From positions 1-64,000 of the forward strand of contig CAXXNS010000015.1 of the NCBI GenBank assembly GCA_963666895.2: a stretch of 64,000 nt of DNA, written 5' to 3'. Shown here in pieces: positions 1 through 8,022 of the stretch (the stretch's first letter is position 1; each line of letters begins with the position of its first letter). The translations under genes and the position numbers were made by a program. The DNA comes from G963666895 sp963666895 (GTDB taxonomy: Bacteria; Desulfobacterota; Desulfovibrionia; Desulfovibrionales; Desulfovibrionaceae). The notes beneath the pieces are model-generated. The model did not search any database. It had not been told where the DNA came from and was given only the letters and a program-made list of their open reading frames with translations.

Positions 1-1
1 G

Positions 2-471
2 GCCATCACCGCCGAGACCCAGGCCGACATCGACATCGAGGACTCGGGCAAGATCTCCATCTTCGCGCCCAACGTGGAGAGCATGGAGAAGGCCAAGGAG
101 ATGGTGCTCTACTACGACCAGACCCCGGTGCCCGGCAAGAACTACCGGGGCGTGGTCCGCAAGGTCCTGGACATGGGCGCCATCGTGGAAATCCTGCCCG
201 GCGCCGAGGGCATGCTGCACGTGTCCCAGATGGATGTGGCCCGGGTGGAGAACGCCTCGGACCTGCTGCAGATCGGCCAGGAGGTCGACGTCAAGGTCAT
301 CGAGCTGGAGCCGGGCGGACGCATCCGCCTGTCCCGCAAGGCCTGGCTGCTTGAGCAGGCGGGCAAGGAAATCAACCTGGACGACTTCCGCCGTCCTCCG
401 GGCGGCGGCGGACGCGCGGCCCGCGCGACCGCGGCGGACGCAACGACCGCGACCGCGGCGGACGGCGCTAG
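2..471 (+). CDS. pnp: Polyribonucleotide nucleotidyltransferase, C-terminal part (frameshifted end)
   Basis: This is the 3' end of PNPase, the phosphorolytic 3'-5' exoribonuclease; the catalytic RNase PH domains lie upstream of the window. The first ~40 codons are the KH domain, followed by an S1 domain with YRGVVRKVLDMGAIVEILPG, GMLHVSQ and the end motif IRLSRKA. After DDFRRPPGG the reading frame fails. The frame one base back gives RGPRDRGGRNDRDRGGRR and a stop at 469-471, which is the Arg/Gly/Asp-rich tail normal for this enzyme, so one base is probably missing near 395-420. Left in its first frame, the protein would run through the terminator into the next gene. The identification is secure; the end depends on the frameshift. 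Confidence 0.9.
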
Positions 472-496
472 CCCCGGCCCCAACGCCATAAAACAA

Positions 497-528
497 AGCC
501 CCCTGTCCTTCGGGTCAGGGGGCTTTTT
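497..528 (+). terminator. Rho-independent terminator of pnp
   Basis: A perfect 9-bp stem (AGCCCCCTG paired with CAGGGGGCT) closes over a short loop containing TTCG and is followed by five T. It lies 25 bases after the corrected pnp stop, which supports placing the stop at 471. Confidence 0.9.
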
Positions 529-545
529 CACGTCCGGAAAACAGA

Positions 546-1363
546 TCAGCTCACCAAAAACCCCGCATACCCGACCACATCCGAGCGGTCGCCCGTGGCG
601 TCGCCGGAGGTGCCGTAGGCCGCGATCTCGGCCTCGGCGGCCCCCAGCTCCTTGGCCGCGGCCAGGGCCACGGTCATGGGCAGCACCCCGCACATGGAGA
701 TGCGGTTGGTGCGCACGGTCTCGTAGAACCTGGCCGGGTCCAGGGTCAGGGCCGCCTCCAGGGCCAGGGCGTCCTGCTCTTGGCCTTGTCCTCGGGGATG
801 CGGTGGCTCATGTCCGAGCTGACCACCATGGACACGGGCTCGGGGAATGCCTTGATGGCCTTGCCCAGGTTGCGGCCGACCTCGATGAGCACGTTGGGGT
901 CGGGTAGGCCCACGGCCAGGGGGGCCACGCGCACCGACGGGTTGATGGCGTGCAAAAAGGGGATCATGACCTCCAGGGAGTGCTCCTGGGCATGGGCCTG
1001 AGTGTCCTCGGCCAGCCGGGAGTCGGCCGCGAGCGCGGCCTGGGCCAGCTCCTTGTCCACCTCCACCCTGCCCCCCGGGAACAGCCAGGAACCCGAGGGC
1101 CACACGGCCAGGGGGTGGCCGTAATGCGTGTGCTTGGGCCCCAGGAGCAGGATGCGCCCGGCCAGCTTGGCCTTGCCCAGGGTGCGCCCGGCCACCGCGC
1201 CCGAGTACACGTACCCGGCGTGCGGGGCCATGGCCAGAATGGTGTGGCCGGTGTGGTCGTCCTTGTCCGCCAGGGACAGGAATCCGTCCACCTGGCGCTT
1301 CAGCAGCGGGGCGTTGTCCGTGTAGAACTGTCCAGCCACCACGGGTTCACGGTCCATGGACAT
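546..1363 (-). CDS. amrB: AmmeMemoRadiSam system protein B (Memo family), frameshifted
   Basis: Memo-family protein with the fold of class III extradiol dioxygenases; its bacterial role is unsettled, and it often occurs with AmmeMemoRadiSam proteins A and C, which I do not see here. Family features include AMAPHAGYVYSG near the N terminus, LLGPKHTHYG, the EHSLEVMIPFL stretch and SSDMSH. The frame breaks near 780 (…EDKAKS, then …EQDALALEAAL in the other frame), and the C-terminal half continues to YGTSGDATGD and the stop at 546. Rejoined length is about 272 residues, normal for the family. The start MSMDREP follows AGGAG; an upstream in-frame ATG at 1405 has no such site. Probably one base error rather than a pseudogene. 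Confidence 0.85.
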
Positions 1364-1409
1364 GGCGTCACTCCTGTTTGGGCCAGGATACACAAAGCGG
1401 GACAAGGGG

Positions 1410-1427
1410 AAAAGGCCGTGAGCGGCC
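1410..1427 (-). terminator. Terminator of the TPR gene
   Basis: On the minus strand GGCCG-CTCA-CGGCC is followed by TTTT and pyrimidines, just past the stop of the TPR gene. The stem is short, so confidence is moderate. Confidence 0.55.
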
Positions 1428-1444
1428 CAAAGGGATGATAAAAT

Positions 1445-4400
1445 CTAGTTCTGGATAGAAGAGAACTGGTCGGCCCTGTCGGAAATGCGCTGGGTCTCCA
1501 GGGCCGTAGCCGCCAAACGGCCGTACAGGGAGCGGGGCTCCTTGTCCAGGATGCCCTGCAACACCTCGATCCACTCCCGCTGGGCCCCCCACCTTGTCGT
1601 AGATCTGGGCCAGCTTGTACTGGGCGGCCGCCCATTCGGGATCGGACTTGGGCACGAAGTCCGCGTACTCCTGGGCCCACTTGAGGGCCTCCTGGTAGCG
1701 GCCCGAACTCTCGGTGGCGTAGATGGACATGAGGATGGAGTCCTTGATCTTGTCCCTGCTCCCTTCGTTCTGGGACAGGAGCACCAGGGCCTCCTGGGCG
1801 TACACGAAGATTGCGCTTCAGGTCGTCGTGGTTCATGGCCTCCTTGGCCAGGTAGTACATGGCGTCGGCCCGGATGAAGGGCTCCACCTCGGTGTCCGCG
1901 CCGAGCATGGCCCACAGCCGCACGCTCTTGTCGCGCTGGCCCAGGTTCTCGTAGGCCAGGGCGTTGGCGTGGTTCAGGAGGCGGTCCAGGCGCGGGGACA
2001 CGTCCCAGTACTTGCGGGCCATGTCCGTGATCTCGGTGATGCGGTTCCAGGCCTGCTGGTCCAGGAAGACCTTGAGGGCCAGGGCCAGGGCGGGCTCGGA
2101 AGCGCCCTCCACGGGTTTGGCCCGGATGTACGGGTCGATGAGATTCAGGGCGCGCGGTGTAGTCGCCGATCTTGTGGTAGCACTGGGCCACGCCGATCTT
2201 GGTGGCCGCGTCGAGACCCTCGCTGTTGTCGGCGAACCCGTAGTTCTCCCAATAGTCCACCACCTCGTCGTACCTGCCCTGCTCCACCAGTTGGGGCACG
2301 GCCAGGCCGAAGGTGCGGTCGGCCAGTTCCTGGGCCCTGGGCACCAGATCGCTGCGCGGGTACTCGTCCAGGAGGCGGCGGATGGCGGCCAGGGCCTCGG
2401 GGTACTCGCCCTGGTAGTGGTGCCACATGCCCATCTTGAGCAGGGCCAGGGGAGCCAGGGCGCTGTCCGGGTGCTCGTCCGCGATCTCGGTGTACACCTC
2501 CAGGGGCCGCTTGTTGTAGGGCCGGTCGAACACCGTGACCATATCCAGGAAGGCGGGCTCGTCGTAGATGCCCTCCTCGGCCAGACGCATCTTGGCGATG
2601 AGCGCGCCGTCCATGCCCTCGTAGTCCCGGATGGCCCGCTGGTACATCTCCTTGGCCGCCCGGGTCTCGCCCAGCTCCAGGTAGGTGTCGCCCAGCCGGG
2701 CCATGACCACGTCGGGACCGCTCGGCCTTGGGGTCCATGTTGTAGTAGGTCCAGTAGTCGTCCTTGGCCATGTCGTAGTAGCCCAGGCGGTACTCCACGT
2801 CGCCGGCCAGGCGCAGGAAGTCGGGATTCTCCTCATGGGCCTGGGGCCAGCGCTTGTCGATGTAGTCCACGATCTGGAAGGCCTGCTCGTACATGCCCAG
2901 GTTGTTCAGGCTCTCGGCCAGCAGATAGGCGGACTGGCGGGCCAGCCGCTCCTTTTCCGGGTAGGTCTCGATAAAGCTCTGGAACTCGTCCGAGGCGCGC
3001 TGGTACTCGCCCAGCCGGTACCAGTACTCGCCCCAATAATAGCCGATAGCCGGGATGTTCTCGTCGTAGGGGTAGCGCTCGCGCAGGGTGCCGAAATAGG
3101 CATTGGCCTCGGGCAGGTTGCCGACCCTCAGGTTGAGCAGGCCCAACTGGAACAGGGCTCCGGGCACGCTGGGGGACTCCAGGTCCGCGTTCATGGCCTG
3201 CTGAAAGGCGTCCTGGATCTCGTCGAAATGGCCGCTCAGGTCGCCGGCGTACAGGGCGGACAGCACGTTGGCCCGGTTGTACAGCACCTCGCGGCGCAGG
3301 TTGTCGGGCAGCAGCGGGTCGGCCAGGAGGATATCAAGCTCGGTCCGGGCGGTGTCCAGGTTGCCCGAGGCCATGTGGGCCTGGGCCTTGAGCAGCTGCA
3401 ATTCCAGGGACTGGACGTGCTCGGCCTCCTCCGGGGTCAGGACCTTCTCCCCGGTCTCGGCGGTCTGGTTCCCGGCCGGGGCCTCGGCCACAGTCTCGGG
3501 CGCAGTCCCGGGCGCTGTTTCGGGAGCGAGACCAGGGACCGTTTCAGGGACCGTCTCAGGGACCGCTTCGGGGGCCGCAGCTTCGGACACGGTTTCGGGG
3601 ACCATCTCAGGTGCGGTCTCGGGGGCCGTCTCGGGGGCCGTCTCGGGGGCCACGGCCTCGGGCGCGGTCTCAGGGGCCATGCCCGGAGTGAGCCCGGGCA
3701 CGGTCTCGGAGATCGGAGCCAGGGGCTCGGGCTCCAGCTCGGGCTCGATGACCGGCTCGGGCAGGACCATGTCCTCGGGCCCGGACTTGACCGCCTTGTA
3801 GCGTACCTCCCCGGTGTCCTCGTCCTGGGCCGACACCTCGCTGGGAGCCACGGCCACCTGCATGGGGCCGCCCTGCTCCACTGGCACGCGCACCGCGTAG
3901 GGCACGGAAAAGAAGTTTCGCTGCCACAGCCCGGGCGACCAGTCGGGCGCGGGCTCCTCGGCAACGGGTTCGGGCATGGGCCCGGCAACCGGTTCGGCAG
4001 CAGGTCCGGGCGCCAGGTCGGCCTCGGCCACGGGTTCGGGCTCCACGGCCGGTTCGGGAGCCGGAGCGGGCTCGGGGGCGGGTTCGGGCTCGGGGGCGGG
4101 TTCGGGCTCGGGCTGTACGGCCGGTTCGGGCGCGGGTTGAGGCTCGGGCTGTACGGCCGGTTCGGGCGCGGGTTGAGGCTCGGCAGCGGCCACGGGCTCG
4201 GGTTCCGGGACCGGAGCAGGCTCGGCAGCGGCCACGGGCTCGGGCGCGGGCCGTTCATCGACCGGACGCCACTTGGCCCCGAAGGGATCGGGGAAAAATT
4301 GGATTTGCAGGCTGGACGGGCCCGGGCCGGGCACGGTGATGTATCCGAAGGCGTCGGTCTTGACCCCGATGCTCAGGCCGCCCGCGGTGGGGCTGACCGA

Positions 4401-4712
4401 CTCCACCAGGCTCCCGCCCAGGGTGCGGCCCGCGGCCAGGGTCTCGCCCGAGCCCAGCTCCACGGTGAGGGTCCGCTGCCCCGTGCGTTTGACCGAATGG
4501 GCGGGCAGCGCGCCGTCGAAGTTCAAAGTCAGCACGTTCACGTCGCCGCGCGAGACCAGATTCACGTCCAGGGCCGAGGCCGGACGCACCAGCAGACACG
4601 TGCACAGGCATGTGAGCGAAAAGACCGCTGCCAACGGCCCCAAAAGGAAGAATACGCGCGCTTTCTTCACGGTACCGGGGGGTTGCAATAACCGTGCTAC
4701 CGTGCGGGCCAT
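1445..4712 (-). CDS. Large envelope AMIN-like/TPR-repeat protein, with four frameshifts
   Basis: Rejoined, this is a protein of about 1,088 residues. A membrane anchor or signal segment (FFLLGPLAAVFSLTCLCTCLL) is followed by an AMIN-like beta domain at about 45-150, then about 200 residues of Pro/Glu/Ala low-complexity repeat, and finally many TPR-type helical hairpins from about residue 410 to the end. The frame breaks near 2720, 2155, 1810 and 1590; at each point the sequence continues convincingly in another frame (for example ARLGDTYLELGETRAAKEMY after the first). The 1590 break is in a run of six C. The architecture suggests a periplasmic scaffold bound to the cell wall or inner membrane; no catalytic motif is visible. 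A GGAG-rich site precedes the ATG at 4712. It lies 39 bases downstream of the sigma-54 activator gene and may be cotranscribed. Confidence 0.75.
3480..4260 (-). repeat. Pro/Glu/Ala low-complexity coding repeat
   Basis: Short imperfect units encode PEPAPEP, QPEPQPAPEPAV and (E/P)TAPETAPE strings within the TPR protein. Two copies of a block encoding QPEPQPAPEPAV stand side by side near 4110-4200. Such linkers usually span the periplasm or peptidoglycan. The repetition could also cause assembly collapse, so the exact repeat number is uncertain. Confidence 0.75.
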
Positions 4713-4751
4713 TGCGCTCCCCTCTCCTCCCCGGCGGCGGCGTCCCGCCGC

Positions 4752-5771
4752 CTAACTGTCCAACAGGCCGCGTTTCTTGAGCTTCTCGATCAGAGTGGTC
4801 CGCTTGATGCCCAGAATCTCGGCAGCCTGATTCTTGACCCCGTCCGCGCTCTCCACGGCCTCCTTGATGAGCCGTTCCTCCACCTGGTCCAAAAATTCCT
4901 TGAGCGTGCAGTCCTTGTCGCGCAGGTCCTTGAGCCTCGGCCAGGCGAACCCGGCCCGCACCGGAGCGGCCGGGGCCGGACGCTTCTTGGGCCCCTTGCC
5001 CACCTCCTTCCATATCTTCTCGGGCAGTTCCTCCGGGCCGACCTTGTCCGCGTCGCAAAGGATGGAGAGCCGCTCCATGAAGTTCTCCAATTCGCGCACG
5101 TTGCCCGGCCATTTGTAGGCCAGGATCATGGACTCGGCCTCGGAGGAAAGGATCAATACCTTCCGGCCCTTGGTCTTGCAGAAGCGGTTCAGGAAATGCT
5201 CGGCCAGCAGCAGGATGTCGTCGCCGCGCTCACGCAGCGGGGGCAGGTTCAGGGGGATGACGTTGAGGCGGTAGAACAGATCCTCGCGGAACCGCCCGGC
5301 CGCGGTCTCGGTTTCCAGATCCCGGTTGGTGGCCGCCACCACGCGCACGTCGGCCTGCTTGGCCTGGGTGCCGCCCACGCGCTCGAACTCCCGCTCCTGG
5401 AGTACGCGCAGAATCTTGACCTGCAGGGACAGGTCCATCTCCCCGATCTCGTCCAGGAAGATGGTGCCGCCCTCGGCCAGCTCGAACCGGCCCGGACGGG
5501 TGCGGATGGCGTGGGTGAAGGCGCCCTTTTCATGCCCAAAAAGTTCGGATTCCAGGAGTTCTTTGGGGATGGCCCCGCAGTTGATGGGCACGAAGGGCGC
5601 GCCCCGGCGCTTGGAGTTGCGGTGCAGGGCGCGGACCAGAAGCTCCTTGCCCGTGCCGGACTCGCCGGTGACCAGCACCGTGGATTCGGTGGGGGCCACC
5701 TTGCCCAGAACGCGGTACACCTCGCTCAGGACGGGACTTTCGCCGATGATGCCGGAGAGGTCGAGGTCCAT
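4752..5771 (-). CDS. Sigma-54-dependent transcriptional activator without receiver domain
   Basis: An AAA+ enhancer-binding protein that would remodel sigma-54 RNA polymerase. Numbered from the upstream ATG at 5777: Walker A GESGTGKE at 38-45, the sigma-54 contact loop reading GAFTHA (85-90) instead of GAFTGA, Walker B GGTIFLDEIGEM near 103-114, the arginine-finger region FREDLFYRLNV, and a C-terminal Fis-type helix-turn-helix (NQAAEILGIKRTTLIEKL). There is no N-terminal receiver, GAF or PAS domain, so activity may be set by expression level or a partner. The CCAAGG site spaces properly to the second ATG, giving MDLDLSGIIG as the start. FleQ/FlrA-like flagellar regulators are the nearest type I can think of. 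The downstream neighbour is the large TPR envelope protein. Confidence 0.88.
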   Translation of the reverse strand: MDLDLSGIIGESPVLSEVYRVLGKVAPTESTVLVTGESGTGKELLVRALHRNSKRRGAPFVPINCGAIPKELLESELFGHEKGAFTHAIRTRPGRFELAEGGTIFLDEIGEMDLSLQVKILRVLQEREFERVGGTQAKQADVRVVAATNRDLETETAAGRFREDLFYRLNVIPLNLPPLRERGDDILLLAEHFLNRFCKTKGRKVLILSSEAESMILAYKWPGNVRELENFMERLSILCDADKVGPEELPEKIWKEVGKGPKKRPAPAAPVRAGFAWPRLKDLRDKDCTLKEFLDQVEERLIKEAVESADGVKNQAAEILGIKRTTLIEKLKKRGLLDS

Positions 5772-5808
5772 GGCCATCCTTGGGTCTTTGATGAATCTTC
5801 ACCCTCAC

Positions 5809-5824
5809 TGTCAATGAAATGACA
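5809..5824. promoter_or_regulatory. Inverted repeat upstream of the sigma-54 activator (possible operator)
   Basis: TGTCA-N6-TGACA is a perfect dyad of 5-bp arms, 38 bases upstream of the activator start. The geometry suits a dimeric helix-turn-helix protein, including autoregulation, but no family consensus is matched with confidence. Confidence 0.35.
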
Positions 5825-5882
5825 CAAAGTCAATCGTTTTTCTAGAAACAATATAAACTCGGCGGATTAAATCCCGGACACG

Positions 5883-5906
5883 AAAAAGGGCCCCGCGGGG
5901 CCCTTT
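5883..5906 (-). terminator. Terminator of the secreted-paralogue cluster
   Basis: The palindrome AAAGGGCCCCGCGGGGCCCTTT is followed on the minus strand by further T. It lies 25 bases past the stop of the last of the three paralogues and ends that minus-strand cluster. Confidence 0.88.
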
Positions 5907-5930
5907 GCTTGCCGATAGTTGCAATTAGTC

Positions 5931-6854
5931 TCAATCCCAGTAGATTTTCCAAGGCACGCCCGGACCGGACACCAGGACGCTGTACTCCCCGGGCGGCAGG
6001 GAGACCTTGCGCACCACAGCTCCGATATTGTCCTCGCGGGCCACCAGGGCCATGTTGCGCTGCATGTCCGCGATCTCCACCCGGAACAGGTCCTGGTTGT
6101 TCCCCGTGGCGTTGCGCAGGTGCAGATTGATGTTCCTGGACGTGGACACGTAAAAAACGCAATCGCCGTTGGTCCCGCCGGTGGCCAGACCCCACTGGAC
6201 CTGGCAGCGTCCGTCGTCATTCCAGGCCCGGTCCACCAAGCCCTTGCTTCCCATCTGGGCCAGACCGTCCTGGCCCTGGTAGCCCGGACCCTGCTGGTAT
6301 CCCTGCTGGGGGGCCGGAGCGGGCTGTGGTTGCGGGGACGGCTGCACGCCCGGACCCTGGTGCAGGGAATCCGGGAACCCGAAGCTGTCCAGGGAGGTAT
6401 ACACCGCGTTCGCGGTGGCCTGGTTGCCGTTGTCCAGGTACACGCCCTGCACGATGTACATGTATCCGTTGTATTGGCTGAAGATCAACAGGGAGCGGAA
6501 GTTGTTGCCCTGGTCGTGCCCCGTGTACTCGCGCACCAGCCCGGGTACGCCCGTGTTGGTTTGGCTCATGGCGCTGGCCGCCAGGCTATGATGGGGCACG
6601 CCGTTGGCGACCACCTCGCGCACCCAGGCGTCCGCATACTGGTTCAGGTCCACCGGCCCCGAAGGCTGGGCATAGACCTCGATGAAGGCGTCCTGGCCCG
6701 GGGCCACGAACTGGGTCTCCAGGCCGCCTTCCAGGCTGGTCTGCGGCCCGGACCAGCCCGGGGGTTGTTCAATGTAGAAGTTGGGTTGTTGGGCCCAGGC
6801 CGACACGGTCCAGGCGAGCGCCACCGCCAATGCGAGCAGAAGAATCCGTTTCAT
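5931..6854 (-). CDS. Secreted protein of unknown function, tandem paralogue 3, with C-terminal extension
   Basis: Exported protein of 307 residues with a signal peptide (MKRILLLALAVALAWTVSAWAQ). The N-terminal ~150 residues match the two upstream neighbours: QPNFYIEQPPGWSG after the signal cleavage site, a central VREYTG, an aromatic FSQYNGYMYIVQG stretch and the end motif SFGFPDS. It alone adds a Pro/Gln/Gly linker and a ~110-residue C-terminal domain with VFYVSTSRNINLHLRN and PPGEYSVLVSG, which reads like a beta-sandwich. No catalytic motif is visible. The ATG at 6854 is preceded by GGAG; a GTG two codons earlier is less likely. Function unknown. Confidence 0.8.
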   Translation of the reverse strand: MKRILLLALAVALAWTVSAWAQQPNFYIEQPPGWSGPQTSLEGGLETQFVAPGQDAFIEVYAQPSGPVDLNQYADAWVREVVANGVPHHSLAASAMSQTNTGVPGLVREYTGHDQGNNFRSLLIFSQYNGYMYIVQGVYLDNGNQATANAVYTSLDSFGFPDSLHQGPGVQPSPQPQPAPAPQQGYQQGPGYQGQDGLAQMGSKGLVDRAWNDDGRCQVQWGLATGGTNGDCVFYVSTSRNINLHLRNATGNNQDLFRVEIADMQRNMALVAREDNIGAVVRKVSLPPGEYSVLVSGPGVPWKIYWD

Positions 6855-6872
6855 GACCACTCCGGAAAATTG

Positions 6873-6896
6873 GGTACGTTACTCTCTTAACGTACC
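6873..6896. promoter_or_regulatory. Perfect 9-bp inverted repeat between two paralogues
   Basis: GGTACGTTA-CTCTCT-TAACGTACC lies in the 78-base gap between the second and third paralogue. On the minus strand it is followed by AATTTTCC, not a clean T run, so it could be a weak terminator or attenuator, an RNA-stabilising hairpin, or an operator for the downstream gene. Confidence 0.55.
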
Positions 6897-6932
6897 TTAA
6901 CCTTCCGAATCCGCACTGACAACCCGCCCGCG

Positions 6933-7430
6933 CTAGTCCGCGAACCCGAAGCTGGCCAGGCAGTCGCGGATGTCCTGCCCGTACCGCTTCTCGAACCTCT
7001 CGGGATACATCCCGGCCACCATGAACATGTAGCCGTAATATTCGCTGAACACGCAACGCAGGCGCATGGGAATCCCCCGGATCTTGCCGGTGTACTCGCG
7101 CATCAGCATGGGCACGCCGCCCGCGGTCTGGCCCGTGAAATCCTGGACCCGGGTCAGACCCTCCCACTCGCTGTCGTTCATGCTCGACTCCTCGAACGTG
7201 TCGGCGAACACGCTGACCACCGGCACCCCGCCCTGCATCGCGGTGGTATGCACGGTGACGCTGGCCATGTTGTCCTGGGGAATCAGCCGCTTGACCACGT
7301 TGGGGCCCAGGCTCCGGGTATGCTCCACCCAGCCGGACGGTGTCTCGATGATGAACTCGGGCTGCTCGGCCCAACCGGCCAGGCAGGTGCCCAGGAGGAT
7401 GAACAGGGTGGAAAGGATGACTCGCTTCAT
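6933..7430 (-). CDS. Secreted protein of unknown function, tandem paralogue 2
   Basis: A 165-residue exported protein: signal peptide ending CLAGWAEQ, then PEFIIETPSGWVEH, a central MREYTG, the aromatic EYYGYMFMVAGMY segment and the terminal LASFGFAD. These shared points place it in one family with both neighbours. The start has a GGAGG site five bases upstream. It sits 12 bases after paralogue 1, so the two are surely cotranscribed. No enzymatic signature is visible; a small periplasmic or cell-surface domain is likely. Confidence 0.82.
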   Translation of the reverse strand: MKRVILSTLFILLGTCLAGWAEQPEFIIETPSGWVEHTRSLGPNVVKRLIPQDNMASVTVHTTAMQGGVPVVSVFADTFEESSMNDSEWEGLTRVQDFTGQTAGGVPMLMREYTGKIRGIPMRLRCVFSEYYGYMFMVAGMYPERFEKRYGQDIRDCLASFGFAD

Positions 7431-7442
7431 GATGCCTCCGCG

Positions 7443-7937
7443 CTAATTGGCGAACCCGAAGCTGTTCAGGCAGTCCTTGACGTCCCATTGGTGGCTGCGG
7501 CCCTTGTCCGAGGTGTAGAAGCCCGCCACCAGGAACATGTGGCCCTGGCGGCCGCTGAACAGGGTGAAGAGGTGCACTGAAAAGCCCCCGATCTGGGCGG
7601 CGTACTCCCGCCTGACCTTCATCTCGCCCGTGCGCATCCGGCCCGGGACCTCACGGAGCAGCCGTACGTGAGTGAACATTTCGGTGGCCCGCAACAAGGC
7701 GTCGAACAGGTTGGAATACACCACCGGATCCGACTCCTCCTTCTTGTCGCTCATGAACACGTACACGCCGGCCTCGCCGTCCGGGACGATGGACTCCAGA
7801 AGTTGATACCGGTAGAGCCCATCGTACTTTTCGGACCAGCCGGGCGGGATGTTCAGGTAGTAGTCGGGCCCCTGGGCCAAGGCCGGAGCGGCGAACAGAA
7901 GCAGGAGGAGCGGGACGAAAAGGATGGCGCGTTTCAT
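7443..7937 (-). CDS. Secreted protein of unknown function, tandem paralogue 1
   Basis: A 164-residue exported protein, first of the three tandem copies. Signal peptide MKRAILFVPLLLLLFAAPALAQ, then PDYYLNIPPGWSEK, a central RREYAA, a GRQGHMFLVAGFY segment and the terminal LNSFGFAN. The chosen ATG has GGAGG upstream; the frame is open further back, but without a site or signal peptide. Identity with the other copies is confined to these landmarks, so the duplications are old. Confidence 0.82.
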   Translation of the reverse strand: MKRAILFVPLLLLLFAAPALAQGPDYYLNIPPGWSEKYDGLYRYQLLESIVPDGEAGVYVFMSDKKEESDPVVYSNLFDALLRATEMFTHVRLLREVPGRMRTGEMKVRREYAAQIGGFSVHLFTLFSGRQGHMFLVAGFYTSDKGRSHQWDVKDCLNSFGFAN

Positions 7938-8022
7938 GAGGCCTCCGCTGGTTCGGAGATTGGCCCCCCTATACCGGCGGACCATACCAACCCATTCCCA
8001 GCGGGACAACCCCTGAAAAAAC

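Noticed and set aside
395..420. Programmed frameshift in pnp
   Set aside because: No slippery heptamer or downstream structure of a known type; similar breaks occur in unrelated genes nearby, so base error is the simpler reading.
2685..4691. A plus-strand open frame of 668 codons opposite the TPR gene
   Set aside because: Composition is a shadow of the minus-strand Pro/Glu repeat; it has no domain or ribosome site.
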